IMG/VR virus record: IMGVR_UViG_3300027770_002896
Coordinates: 1-37,901 of that record
Strand: one strand, 5' to 3'
Length of the DNA stretch: 37,901 bases
Source: a virus
The translations under genes were made by a program, and so were the position numbers. Position 1 is the stretch's first letter. Every line of letters starts with the position of its first letter. Shown in pieces: positions 16,190-22,802 of the stretch. The notes under the pieces were generated by a model that worked only from the letters and a program-made list of their open reading frames with translations, was not told the DNA's origin and searched no databases.

Positions 16190-16918
16190 GTGGAAGATGC
16201 CCTTCGAGAGATGTGGTGTACCCCTCTTCTATACGGATGCCGAATTCTATTAAAATTAATGCTACTATCAACAATTGCTACCCTTTCAGTCTTAACTGCG
16301 TTTGCTTCACCACTACTCTTACCGGTGAGTGCTCCACCAGTGCCTGAGAAAGAAAGTTTAGAACTCACAATTCAAGACTTCTCAAATCAGAAAGACACCA
16401 AATCTGAAAAACTAAACATTACAGAAACGAAGGTCGAAAATAAAGAAAAGATTTGGAAATGTAAAGGGTGTAATCAAACAGAAACTTATGCTTTGAGTTA
16501 CTTGCAAAAACAAGGAATCAAAGATAAGAATGCTCTAGCAACCATCATGGGTAATATCAAACAGGAATCAGATTTTGTTCCTAATATCTGTGAGGGTGGG
16601 TCTAGAGTTTCCTACCAAGGATGTGGAAGCGGTGGATATGGATTAATCCAATGGACCGATTCTGCAAGATATGATGGATTAGGAAGACATGCTGCCCGTA
16701 TGGGTGCTAGTGCTTCTACACTTGATACTCAACTCAACTATATGTTGAATGAGGGTGATTGGAAAATGATTGAACCGAGAATGAAAACTCCTGGTAAATC
16801 AATTGACCAGTATATGTACTACGCAAGTAAGTGGATACGCTGGGGACATCACGGAGCAAGAACTGACTTTGCTTATCGTTATGCGAAAAAAATGGTTCTT
16901 ACAGAAGTAGATGCCTAA
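16190..16918 (+). CDS. Membrane-anchored/secreted tail-lysozyme-like murein hydrolase
   Basis: This open frame (242 aa from GTG at 16190) has a hydrophobic segment (MLLSTIATLSVLTAFASPLL) that acts as signal peptide or anchor. A charged linker and a CKGC pair follow, then a domain resembling the phage tail lysozyme family (Phage_lysozyme2). That domain has ALATIMGNIKQESDFVPN with the likely catalytic Glu, GGYGLIQWTDSARYDGL, LDTQLNYML, and the C-terminal KWIRWGHHGARTDFAYRY. Starts at ATG 16211 or 16259 are possible; a basic n-region (CRILLK) before the hydrophobic stretch argues for one upstream of 16259. It probably cleaves peptidoglycan during entry or lysis. Confidence 0.75.
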   Translation: MEDALREMWCTPLLYGCRILLKLMLLSTIATLSVLTAFASPLLLPVSAPPVPEKESLELTIQDFSNQKDTKSEKLNITETKVENKEKIWKCKGCNQTETYALSYLQKQGIKDKNALATIMGNIKQESDFVPNICEGGSRVSYQGCGSGGYGLIQWTDSARYDGLGRHAARMGASASTLDTQLNYMLNEGDWKMIEPRMKTPGKSIDQYMYYASKWIRWGHHGARTDFAYRYAKKMVLTEVDA

Positions 16919-16921
16919 TTG

Positions 16922-16929
16922 AATAAATA
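16922..16929 (+). promoter_or_regulatory. Possible late promoter (AATAAATA)
   Basis: AATAAATA lies just after the lysozyme stop codon and before a hairpin. It would start transcription inside that hairpin. Confidence 0.4.
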
Positions 16930-16930
16930 T

Positions 16931-16953
16931 GGGGGAATGTATCTTCCCCCTTT
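16931..16953 (+). terminator. G/C-rich hairpin, probable terminator
   Basis: A perfect 7-bp stem GGGGGAA/TTCCCCC (16931-16937, 16944-16950) with a 6-nt loop. Only three Ts follow, so termination may be weak. It sits right before the GTG start at 16954. Confidence 0.6.
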
Positions 16954-17361
16954 GTGTTTAACTTTAATTTTGGCAAGAAGAAACCAACTATTTTTAAATA
17001 TGCAATTGTAGGAGTTATATTTACTTCAACTATTACAGTTATATCTCAGTGTACTCGTATACCAGAAGAAAAATTATATGATATTGTAGATCAAGTTCAA
17101 AGAAAAATACCTGGAAAACCTTTGAATGATTATATTATAACTGATCCAATTCTTTTAGATAGAAGAATCAAAAGAGATGTTGATTCTGCAATACTAGAAT
17201 ATGAGAGGTTGACGGGAGATGATGGTAGTGTTAGAATAAGTCCATCATATTTTTCAGAAAAACCACCTGATGGCAGTAAAGCACAAAAATTACTTGGTGG
17301 TGAATTAAGAATATGTGGTTCTTGGGTTCCTGATTGCCCAAAAGAAAATCAAGTTCAATAA
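16954..17361 (+). CDS. Small membrane-anchored protein, unknown function
   Basis: The 135-residue frame starts with GTG. It has a basic N-terminus (FNFGKKKPTIFKY), one membrane segment (about 17-33: AIVGVIFTSTITVISQC) and a soluble, probably periplasmic remainder with two Cys near the end (ICGSWVPDC). The Cys after the hydrophobic stretch (SQC) slightly resembles a lipobox but lacks the usual Leu/Ala pattern. No family was recognised. It follows the lysozyme-like gene and may act with it at the envelope; that is inference. Confidence 0.5.
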   Translation: MFNFNFGKKKPTIFKYAIVGVIFTSTITVISQCTRIPEEKLYDIVDQVQRKIPGKPLNDYIITDPILLDRRIKRDVDSAILEYERLTGDDGSVRISPSYFSEKPPDGSKAQKLLGGELRICGSWVPDCPKENQVQ

Positions 17362-17362
17362 T

Positions 17363-17435
17363 GCGAATGTAGTTCAGTTGGTAGAACGCTATCCTTCCAA
17401 GTTAGATGTCGTCGGTTCGAGTCCGATCATTCGCT
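17363..17435 (+). tRNA. tRNA-Gly (TCC)
   Basis: A full cloverleaf of 73 nt. The acceptor GCGAATG/CATTCGC is perfect, and the D-arm is GTTC...GAAC. The anticodon loop CTTCCAA gives TCC (reads GGA), with one T-T mismatch in the anticodon stem. The T-arm is GTCGG-TTCGAGT-CCGAT. CCA is not encoded. Confidence 0.93.
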
Positions 17436-17457
17436 TTCCCTTTTTGGGATAATTTAT

Positions 17458-17529
17458 TCCACAATAGCTCAGCGGTAGAGTCGGTGACTGTTAATCACTT
17501 GGTCCCTGGTTCGAATCCAGGTTGTGGAG
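17458..17529 (+). tRNA. tRNA-Asn (GTT)
   Basis: A full 72-nt cloverleaf with acceptor TCCACAA/TTGTGGA, anticodon loop CTGTTAA (GTT, Asn) and T-arm CCTGG-TTCGAAT-CCAGG. CCA is not encoded. It lies 22 nt after tRNA-Gly. Confidence 0.94.
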
Positions 17530-17551
17530 TTTCTTATTATAACTATTTAAA

Positions 17552-18196
17552 ATGTTCTGGCAAAAATATCATGATATTTTAATTAAATATCTAACCTTGG
17601 AAAATACATATTCTCAAGAAACTGTACAAAATGATTCTAAATTGGAATCTTTTTTGTATCAAGGAGAATACATTCTTAAATCTAGAGTAACTAATATAAC
17701 AAAAGGCAGCACATCAATCTATAATAATATTCTCTATCCAAAAACTGGAAAAAATCTTCCTTGTCTCGGAATGGATTTGATGGCATTCTTTAAAAATAAA
17801 GTTATCTTAACTTTTGATTTCCAGCATCCAAAAGAAAACTATGATTTTGATCATGAAATTGTGAGAAAAAATATGGGGAAATATTTGGATAATACTAAAG
17901 AAATTCGTTTCTTTGAACCAGGTAATCACTTCTCTCGATATGTATTTGTGCGTAAGTGTCATATGGATGAGGTGGATCAGTATTTACCAGATTTTGAAAA
18001 ATACGTTTCTACATATTCTAAACTTTTGGAGGAATTTCAACCAGAAGAAAATAATACAGAAGAGTTTATTAATTTTGATAATTATATGCTAAAGTTAGAT
18101 CCAGTATCTGGATATATGCAGTCAAATTTTGGTAAAGAATTTGCTGAAAAATATGTGAAAAAATTTTTATTTGAGTACTCTAGTTTCTCATTATAA
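17552..18196 (+). CDS. Ferredoxin-dependent bilin reductase (PebS/PcyX/PcyA family)
   Basis: The 214-residue protein fits the bilin reductase family, which reduces biliverdin IX-alpha to phycobilins with electrons from ferredoxin. Seen features: LKSRVTNI, then YNNILYPKTGKNLPCLGMDLMAFF with the conserved catalytic Asp (Asp75, compare Asp105 of PcyA/PebS), LTFDFQHP, and a C-terminal LDPVSGYMQSNFGKEF with a second Asp (183). An Asn sits near the position of PcyA His88, which points away from PcyA and towards PebS- or PcyX-like enzymes. It is an auxiliary metabolic gene. No heme oxygenase lies in the window to make its biliverdin substrate. The subtype is uncertain. Confidence 0.8.
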   Translation: MFWQKYHDILIKYLTLENTYSQETVQNDSKLESFLYQGEYILKSRVTNITKGSTSIYNNILYPKTGKNLPCLGMDLMAFFKNKVILTFDFQHPKENYDFDHEIVRKNMGKYLDNTKEIRFFEPGNHFSRYVFVRKCHMDEVDQYLPDFEKYVSTYSKLLEEFQPEENNTEEFINFDNYMLKLDPVSGYMQSNFGKEFAEKYVKKFLFEYSSFSL

Positions 18197-18199
18197 ATA
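18192..18199 (+). promoter_or_regulatory. T4-type late promoter (TATAAATA)
   Basis: Perfect TATAAATA overlapping the stop codon of the bilin reductase, 16 bases before the Dps-like gene's ATG. The short distance implies a very short leader. Confidence 0.6.
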
Positions 18200-18214
18200 T
18201 CTAAAAATAGGATA

Positions 18215-18649
18215 ATGGAAAAACTATTTAAACAATTAAGTGATGCTCAGGCATCACTCTTTGTTCTTTTTCAAAAGACTTGGGTATATCATTGGGATGT
18301 AGTGGGACCTGATTTTCACCAATTTCACACATTATTTGGAGAGCAGTATAATACAATGTTTGAAGAGATTGATACTCTTACAGAACATATGAGATATTTG
18401 GGTATGAAACCAGTTAGTACTTTAACTAGAGCAGTTGAAGTATCTATGATTAAAGAGGCAAATAGTTCAATTGGTGCTATAGAAATGGTTTCAGAACTAC
18501 GTGATGATAATAAAAAAATAATTGATATACTTACTGATATATCGGAAGAGGCAGATAGTCAAAGGCAATATGCAACTTCAAATTTAGTTCAGAGTATCAC
18601 AGAAACACACGGTAAATTTGTTTGGATGTTAAGATCCTTTTTAGAATAA
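18215..18649 (+). CDS. Dps-like ferritin
   Basis: The 144-residue four-helix protein has the Dps ferroxidase-site pattern: YHWDVVGPDFHQFHTLF, with His26 and His38, then FEEIDTLTEHMRYLG with Asp53 and Glu57. Dps proteins form 12-mers that oxidise Fe2+ with peroxide and can protect DNA. There is no long basic N-terminal tail, so DNA binding is less certain than iron oxidation. A late promoter lies directly upstream. It probably protects phage DNA or the host from peroxide during late infection, or stores iron. Confidence 0.85.
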   Translation: MEKLFKQLSDAQASLFVLFQKTWVYHWDVVGPDFHQFHTLFGEQYNTMFEEIDTLTEHMRYLGMKPVSTLTRAVEVSMIKEANSSIGAIEMVSELRDDNKKIIDILTDISEEADSQRQYATSNLVQSITETHGKFVWMLRSFLE

Positions 18650-18661
18650 TGGAGAAATTAA

Positions 18662-18913
18662 ATGATTGAAGTACGTTGCAAACTTTGTAATACGGAATTA
18701 AAAAGTCATCCAACACAAACAAGTTGTTGTGGTTGTCCGAATATGGCAACTGTTTGTGGTGATAAAATCACGGCACTTGACCTAAGTAAGGTTGTTATGC
18801 TAAACTCAACAAAAGAAGTCTCAAAATCAGCAGTTCTTACCAGAGAAGATTTACAATTTCAAGAAGAAAGAAGAAATCGTAAGGTTCGTAAACTGGACTT
18901 TGAGATACGATAA
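18662..18913 (+). CDS. Small zinc-ribbon-like protein, unknown function
   Basis: The 83-residue protein has CKLC near the N-terminus and CCGC about 14 residues later, so probably a Zn ribbon (four or more Cys ligands), followed by a charged helix (LQFQEERRNRKVRKLDFEIR). Small proteins of this pattern occur in cyanophages, but I know no established function. Its TAA stop ends exactly at the base before the tRNA-Ser gene, so mRNA and tRNA are probably made on one transcript and cut apart. Confidence 0.65.
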   Translation: MIEVRCKLCNTELKSHPTQTSCCGCPNMATVCGDKITALDLSKVVMLNSTKEVSKSAVLTREDLQFQEERRNRKVRKLDFEIR

Positions 18914-18998
18914 GGAAAGATGGCCGAGTGGTTTAAGGCAACAGTCTTGAAAACTGTCGAGGTGAAAGCCTCCGTGAGTTCGAATCTCACTCTTTCCG
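18914..18998 (+). tRNA. tRNA-Ser (TGA)
   Basis: An 85-nt class II tRNA: acceptor GGAAAGA/TCTTTCC, anticodon loop CTTGAAA (TGA) and a long variable arm as expected for Ser. The T-arm is TGAG-TTCGAAT-CTCA. CCA is not encoded. Confidence 0.95.
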
Positions 18999-19000
18999 TT

Positions 19001-19008
19001 TATAAATA
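19001..19008 (+). promoter_or_regulatory. T4-type late promoter (TATAAATA)
   Basis: Perfect TATAAATA two bases after tRNA-Ser and 23 bases before the ATG of a 53-codon gene. Confidence 0.7.
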
Positions 19009-19031
19009 TACAAACATTTATTTTCGTGTTT

Positions 19032-19193
19032 ATGGACAACCAGACTCGGGAAAATTGGAAAAGAGTAAAGGATGTAATGGAAGAGTCAGGAAATACTAAC
19101 AATATGTATTATAAAAGGGCTTGTGAAATCCTAAGAACTGGTGCGGATCCGATGGAAAAGGTTTGGAAAGATGAGAACTCATCAATCACTTGA
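19032..19193 (+). CDS. Small conserved-looking protein, unknown function
   Basis: A 53-residue ORF (ATG 19032 to TGA 19191-19193). It starts MDNQTRENWKRVKDVMEESG, continues NNMYYKRACEILRTGADPME, and looks helical and well-composed. It has its own perfect late promoter. I recall similar short proteins in cyanophage genomes, but no function is known. The -35 box of a sigma-70 promoter overlaps its stop codon. Confidence 0.6.
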   Translation: MDNQTRENWKRVKDVMEESGNTNNMYYKRACEILRTGADPMEKVWKDENSSIT

Positions 19194-19218
19194 TTTTCAA
19201 TTCAATTTACCCTATAAT
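19190..19218 (+). promoter_or_regulatory. Sigma-70 promoter, copy 1 (TTGATT-N17-TATAAT)
   Basis: -35 TTGATT (19190-19195), a 17-bp spacer and a perfect -10 TATAAT (19213-19218). It should drive the tRNA-Met region using host RNA polymerase, that is, early in infection. It lies in a 48-bp unit repeated 203 bp downstream. Confidence 0.8.
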
Positions 19219-19238
19219 ATCAGAGTCAACAATCATTT

Positions 19239-19304
19239 TTGATTGACGGTGAGTATGGGACATTAGCAATTGTTCCATATGAAGATTATTCTATGCTTCT
19301 TTAG
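19239..19304 (+). pseudogene. Possible gene remnant upstream of tRNA-Met
   Basis: A 21-codon frame from TTG at 19239 reads LIDGEYGTLAIVPYEDYSMLL and stops inside tRNA-Met. The composition is protein-like, but there is no ribosome site and it is very short. It may be the end of a lost gene, or a tiny ORF served by sigma-70 promoter copy 1. Confidence 0.3.
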
Positions 19305-19367
19305 CAATCTGGTGAATGCACCGAACTCATAATTCGGTTGAGGTTGGTTCGATCCCGACAAGGAGCA
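19295..19367 (+). tRNA. tRNA-Met (CAT), possibly tRNA-Ile2
   Basis: A 73-nt cloverleaf: acceptor GCTTCTT/AAGGAGC with one T-G pair, anticodon stem CCGAA/TTCGG, loop CTCATAA (CAT), T-arm GTTGG-TTCGATC-CCGAC. A CAT anticodon can be Met, or Ile if C34 is lysidinylated; sequence alone does not decide. CCA is not encoded. Confidence 0.88.
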
Positions 19368-19392
19368 TGAGACATTTTTAAAATTGTCTCTC

Positions 19393-19421
19393 TTGACTTC
19401 CAATTCAATTCACCCTATAAT
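19393..19421 (+). promoter_or_regulatory. Sigma-70 promoter, copy 2 (TTGACT-N17-TATAAT)
   Basis: -35 TTGACT (five of six consensus), a 17-bp spacer and perfect TATAAT (19416-19421). The start site would be near 19428, about 16 bases before the ATG at 19444. Probably an early promoter for the two small genes downstream. Confidence 0.85.
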
Positions 19422-19443
19422 ATCAGAGTCAACAATCATTACA

Positions 19444-19659
19444 ATGTCAGTCGTTTTAAAGTTCAAAAAAGAAGTCAACACACTTCGTTCTGCCGTAAAT
19501 GGTGAAATCTTCCTTGATGTAAAGAATCCAAAACTTTACAAAAAAGTTCGTCGTTATTATCAAAATGAAGGAGTGATTTTTTCTGAAGATCCATTGGATA
19601 ATTATGACATTCTGATTGAATGTATTGCTCAGGATCTTGAAACTGTTGGAGTGATATGA
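19444..19659 (+). CDS. Small early protein, unknown function
   Basis: The 71-residue protein (MSVVLKFKKEVNTLRSAV ... DNYDILIECIAQDLETVGVI) has no recognised domain. I chose the ATG at 19444 because it follows the promoter's predicted start site; a longer frame from 19384 would cross the promoter. Early expression from a host-type promoter suggests a host-takeover or regulatory role, but this is inference. It overlaps the next gene by ATGA. Confidence 0.62.
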   Translation: MSVVLKFKKEVNTLRSAVNGEIFLDVKNPKLYKKVRRYYQNEGVIFSEDPLDNYDILIECIAQDLETVGVI

Positions 19660-19886
19660 AAAAGGTTATTTTTGAACGAGAAGGGTATCGTTTCGTTGAT
19701 GCAGGTATTCTTGAGATTAATGGATTGATCGACTATAGAATGCAAAAGAAAAATGAATATACCAAACACTGGTATGATATTTATCTTTTTGATAATTCTA
19801 TGCAGTGCTGTACTGCCATGGAAGACATTGAGTATGCCAAATGGTTGGATCCTGATGGTGTTCCTGCTTATCGGCATTATACTTAG
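19656..19886 (+). CDS. Small early protein, unknown function
   Basis: The 76-residue protein (MKKVIFEREGYRFVDAGILE ... YAKWLDPDGVPAYRHYT) is acidic and aromatic-rich, without membrane segments or catalytic motifs that I recognise. It is coupled by ATGA to the preceding small early gene and ends about 50 bases before a strong terminator, so the pair forms an early unit. Confidence 0.62.
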   Translation: MKKVIFEREGYRFVDAGILEINGLIDYRMQKKNEYTKHWYDIYLFDNSMQCCTAMEDIEYAKWLDPDGVPAYRHYT

Positions 19887-19933
19887 TCACGGAAAGACTT
19901 TAAAAGCACTGGTGGAGTCAAATAAGACCCGAA

Positions 19934-19960
19934 AGAGAGTTGTCTAAACTCTCTTTTTTT
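19934..19960 (+). terminator. Rho-independent terminator
   Basis: A perfect 8-bp stem AGAGAGTT/AACTCTCT (19934-19941, 19947-19954), a 5-nt loop and a T run. It isolates the early unit from the glycosylation operon. Confidence 0.88.
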
Positions 19961-19965
19961 GTTAT

Positions 19966-19973
19966 AATAAATA
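19966..19973 (+). promoter_or_regulatory. Probable late promoter for the glycosylation operon (AATAAATA)
   Basis: AATAAATA just after the terminator and 23 bases before the first gene of the 16-kb operon. No comparable intergenic promoter was seen until about 36009, so this may drive the whole run. Confidence 0.5.
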
Positions 19974-19996
19974 ATACAAACATTATTCATTAGTTT

Positions 19997-21046
19997 ATGA
20001 GTCAACATCAGAAAACTGCACTTGTACTTGGTGCAGGTGGTTTTATTGGAAGTCATATGGTTAAAAGACTACGATCCGAAGGTTATTGGGTTCGTGGTGT
20101 AGATTTAAAAAGACCAGAGTTTTCTCCTACGGAAGCAAATGAATTTATTCAAGGTGATTTGAAAGATAAGTCTTTTGTTGAACGAGTAATTCAATTTAAA
20201 GGTGATCGTGGAAACTTTTATAATTTTGTCCCGTCACGATATCTTCAACCCTTTGATGAAATCTATCAGTTTGCTGCCGATATGGGTGGTGCCGGATTTG
20301 TATTCACGGGTGAGAATGATGCAGACATTATGTATAATTCCGTAACCATTAACCTTAATATTCTTGAATCGGTACATCAGTTTAATGACTTAAAGGGTAC
20401 AAATACCACTAAGATTTTCTATTCTGGATCAGCTTGCATGTATCCAGAACATAATCAATTAGATCCAGACAATCCAGATTGCCGTGAAGAATCGGCATAT
20501 CCTGCTGCACCAGACTCAGAATACGGATGGGAAAAACTCTTTTCTGAAAGATTGTATTTTGCCTATCACCGTAATTATGGTATACCTGTTCGTGTATGCA
20601 GGTATCATAATATCTTTGGTCCTGAAGGAACCTGGGAAGGTGGTAGAGAAAAGTCTCCAGCAGCAATCTGTCGTAAGGTAGCATATCTTCCAAAAGAAGG
20701 TGGGACTATTGAAGTGTGGGGTGATGGAAAACAAACTCGTTCATTCCTCTATATTGATGAATGTATTGAGGCAACTCGTCGTTTGATGAATAGTAATTTT
20801 ATTGGGCCAGTAAATATTGGTTCAGAAGAAATGGTGACTATTAACCAACTTGTAGATACTGCTGCAAGGGTTGCTGATAAAAATGTAATCAAAAAACATA
20901 TTAATGGTCCTCTTGGTGTTCGTGGACGCAACTCTAATAATGATGTAGTTCGTAAAGAACTTGGTTGGGATTATTCTCAAACTCTTGAAGAAGGTATTCA
21001 AAAGACTTATACCTGGATTGAAAGTCAAATAAAAGTAAGAGGTTGA
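19997..21046 (+). CDS. GDP-mannose 3,5-epimerase
   Basis: The 349-residue short-chain dehydrogenase/epimerase closely follows plant GDP-mannose 3,5-epimerase. It has LGAGGFIGSH for NAD (11-20), AADMGGAGF, SGSACMYPE with Cys147, YGWEK with Tyr176 and Lys180, RYHNIFGPEGTWEGGREKSP with Lys219, and NIGSEEMVTINQL. The catalytic residues sit two positions after Cys145/Tyr174/Lys178/Lys217 of the plant enzyme. The product would be GDP-L-galactose (or GDP-L-gulose) from host GDP-mannose. It opens an operon that holds GT10- and GT11-type transferases, which use GDP-L-fucose-like donors. Confidence 0.9.
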   Translation: MSQHQKTALVLGAGGFIGSHMVKRLRSEGYWVRGVDLKRPEFSPTEANEFIQGDLKDKSFVERVIQFKGDRGNFYNFVPSRYLQPFDEIYQFAADMGGAGFVFTGENDADIMYNSVTINLNILESVHQFNDLKGTNTTKIFYSGSACMYPEHNQLDPDNPDCREESAYPAAPDSEYGWEKLFSERLYFAYHRNYGIPVRVCRYHNIFGPEGTWEGGREKSPAAICRKVAYLPKEGGTIEVWGDGKQTRSFLYIDECIEATRRLMNSNFIGPVNIGSEEMVTINQLVDTAARVADKNVIKKHINGPLGVRGRNSNNDVVRKELGWDYSQTLEEGIQKTYTWIESQIKVRG

Positions 21047-21048
21047 TT

Positions 21049-21888
21049 ATGGATTTAAGTGTTGTTCTTGGTGGTCGTGATGACAATTACGGGGAAAATT
21101 TTATTCCCAGACTAAAACAGTCCCTAGAAAACAATTTATCTAAATTAGATAAATCTGGATTAGATTATGAAATGATAGTGGTTGATTTTAATCCATTGAA
21201 TAATCAATATCTACATAAAAATAATCTTTTAGAAGAAGTATTATCCCACCCAAAAATCAAAAATATCATCGTTGACAACTCCGTTGTTCTTGCCGAAAAT
21301 TTGGGTCCAACAACATATTACGAGTATTTTGCAAAAAATGTAGGGTGTAAAAATTCTTCTGGTGAATTAATTTTTATTACAAATTCTGATATTCTAATTA
21401 CTGATTGTCTTATTGATGAAATTGTAAAAGAGGTAAAAAATAAAGATAAGAATGACTATTTTTATAGAGTTAGATATCGTGGAGAAATATCTTTGGGTGT
21501 GATTCCAGATGAATCAAATGAACCAGTAGAAGATCTTCATCACCCAGAGTTTCCTGATGCTTGTATTTGCGGACTTTATTCTGGAGATTCTTCAATGTTT
21601 TCTCGTGATGTTTTATTTAATGTTGCTACAGCATACAATGAAGGTGAAATGAGACATAGAACTCATGTTCATCAGTCTGCTATGGATGGAGAAATTCTTT
21701 GGAATGTTTATAGAAAAGGAAAAAAACTTAGATTTTTAGAGGCGCATTATTATCATATTTTTCATGGACCAAGACCACAAAGAGATAATTTTTATCATCA
21801 AGGAACATACGAAAATACTGAAGATTGGGGATTTGTGAAATATCCTAAAGAAAAAATTAAAGAAAATATTGTGTTAATTAGAGCATGA
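21049..21888 (+). CDS. Glycosyltransferase, GT-A fold (GT2-like)
   Basis: The 279-residue protein has a GT-A layout: an N-terminal nucleotide-binding strand (LSVVLGGRDD), EMIVVDFNP, then ELIFITNSDILI with an NSD in place of DxD, and a C-terminal acceptor half (HQSAMDGEILWNVYRKGKKLRFLEAHYYHIFHGP) like the galactosyltransferase C-terminal domain. The start is ATG 21049 (upstream AGAGG), just after the epimerase stop; a TTG at 21043 is less likely. It overlaps the next gene by ATGA. Donor and acceptor are unknown. Confidence 0.75.
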   Translation: MDLSVVLGGRDDNYGENFIPRLKQSLENNLSKLDKSGLDYEMIVVDFNPLNNQYLHKNNLLEEVLSHPKIKNIIVDNSVVLAENLGPTTYYEYFAKNVGCKNSSGELIFITNSDILITDCLIDEIVKEVKNKDKNDYFYRVRYRGEISLGVIPDESNEPVEDLHHPEFPDACICGLYSGDSSMFSRDVLFNVATAYNEGEMRHRTHVHQSAMDGEILWNVYRKGKKLRFLEAHYYHIFHGPRPQRDNFYHQGTYENTEDWGFVKYPKEKIKENIVLIRA

Positions 21889-22802
21889 ATAAGTTTATTG
21901 TAACAACTACAATTAATAGTCCAACAATTGCAACTAGAAAATTTTGTGAATTTAAAGATTGGACTTTTGTAATTGTTGGAGATACTAAAACTCCGCATCA
22001 AGAATATGAAGATCTCGACTGTGTATATTTGTCCCCTGATATACAGGAAAAAATTCATAAAGGATTGTCGGATGTAATTGGATGGAAAAGTATTCAACGA
22101 AGAAATCTTGGATTTCTGTTTGCTTATCAACAAGGTGCTGATATTATTGCAACAGTTGATGATGATAATATTCCTTATGATGATTGGGGTAAAGATGTTT
22201 TAGTTGGTCAAAATATTGAATGTGATTTATATGAATCGAATCATAACGTTTTTGATCCACTTTCTGTAACTTCAAGAAATGAGGTGTGGCACCGTGGATA
22301 TCCAATTGAATATGTTCCAACAAGACATAAAGTGGAATATAAGGGTAAAATAAAAAGAAAAGTCTTAGTTCAGGCGGATTTGTGGGATGGTGATCCAGAT
22401 ATTGATGCTATGGCAAGATTATCAATTAAACCTGTGGTTAAGTATTCTGATATAACAAAACCATATTGTTCGAAACAAATTGCACCATTTAATAGTCAAA
22501 ATACATTTTTAGCAAGAAAAGTTATACCATATTATGCAGTTTTACCTTATGTTGGTAGAATGGATGACATATGGGGCGCGTATATAATGCAGCATTATTT
22601 TCCAAATACTGTTATATATAACAAATCATCAGTTTATCAAGATAGAAATGTTCAAGATTTGGTGACTAATCTTGAAAATGAGATTATAGGATATCGGAAT
22701 ACTTTAAAATTAATTCAGGATTTAAAAAATTATAATTTATATTTACCAGAAAAAACAAAAGAATTTTTTAAAGTATATCAATCTTGTTTTGGAATTATAT
22801 GA
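21885..22802 (+). CDS. STELLO/DUF288-like glycosyltransferase
   Basis: The 305-residue protein starts FIVTTTINSPT and has RRNLGFLFAYQQGADIIATVDDDNIP, with the DDD signature of the STELLO/DUF288 and reversibly-glycosylated-polypeptide type GT-A proteins. NTFLARKVIPYYAVLPYVGRMDDIWGAY follows, which in that family holds the second conserved acidic pair. I favour a STELLO-like transferase; a sugar-mutase relative is the alternative. It overlaps both neighbours by ATGA. Confidence 0.68.
   Translation: MNKFIVTTTINSPTIATRKFCEFKDWTFVIVGDTKTPHQEYEDLDCVYLSPDIQEKIHKGLSDVIGWKSIQRRNLGFLFAYQQGADIIATVDDDNIPYDDWGKDVLVGQNIECDLYESNHNVFDPLSVTSRNEVWHRGYPIEYVPTRHKVEYKGKIKRKVLVQADLWDGDPDIDAMARLSIKPVVKYSDITKPYCSKQIAPFNSQNTFLARKVIPYYAVLPYVGRMDDIWGAYIMQHYFPNTVIYNKSSVYQDRNVQDLVTNLENEIIGYRNTLKLIQDLKNYNLYLPEKTKEFFKVYQSCFGII

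Larger units (their letters stand above)
19190..19440 (+). repeat. 48-bp promoter-containing direct repeat pair
   Basis: The copies at 19190-19237 and 19393-19440 match at all but three positions that I can see, each a T/C difference. Each covers the whole sigma-70 promoter plus the first transcribed bases (ATCAGAGTCAACAATCATT). Confidence 0.9.

Noticed and set aside
19753-19947. Hydrophobic + strand frame of 64 codons overlapping the small early gene
   Set aside because: It is mostly a shifted reading of the 19656-19886 gene with no ribosome site. Its end runs into the terminator stem, so it is not likely expressed.
19997-21046. Calling the first operon gene a generic UDP-glucose 4-epimerase or dTDP-glucose dehydratase
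   Set aside because: The SGSAC, GTWEGGREKSP and NIGSEEMVT blocks with catalytic residues at a constant offset from plant GDP-mannose 3,5-epimerase are far more specific.
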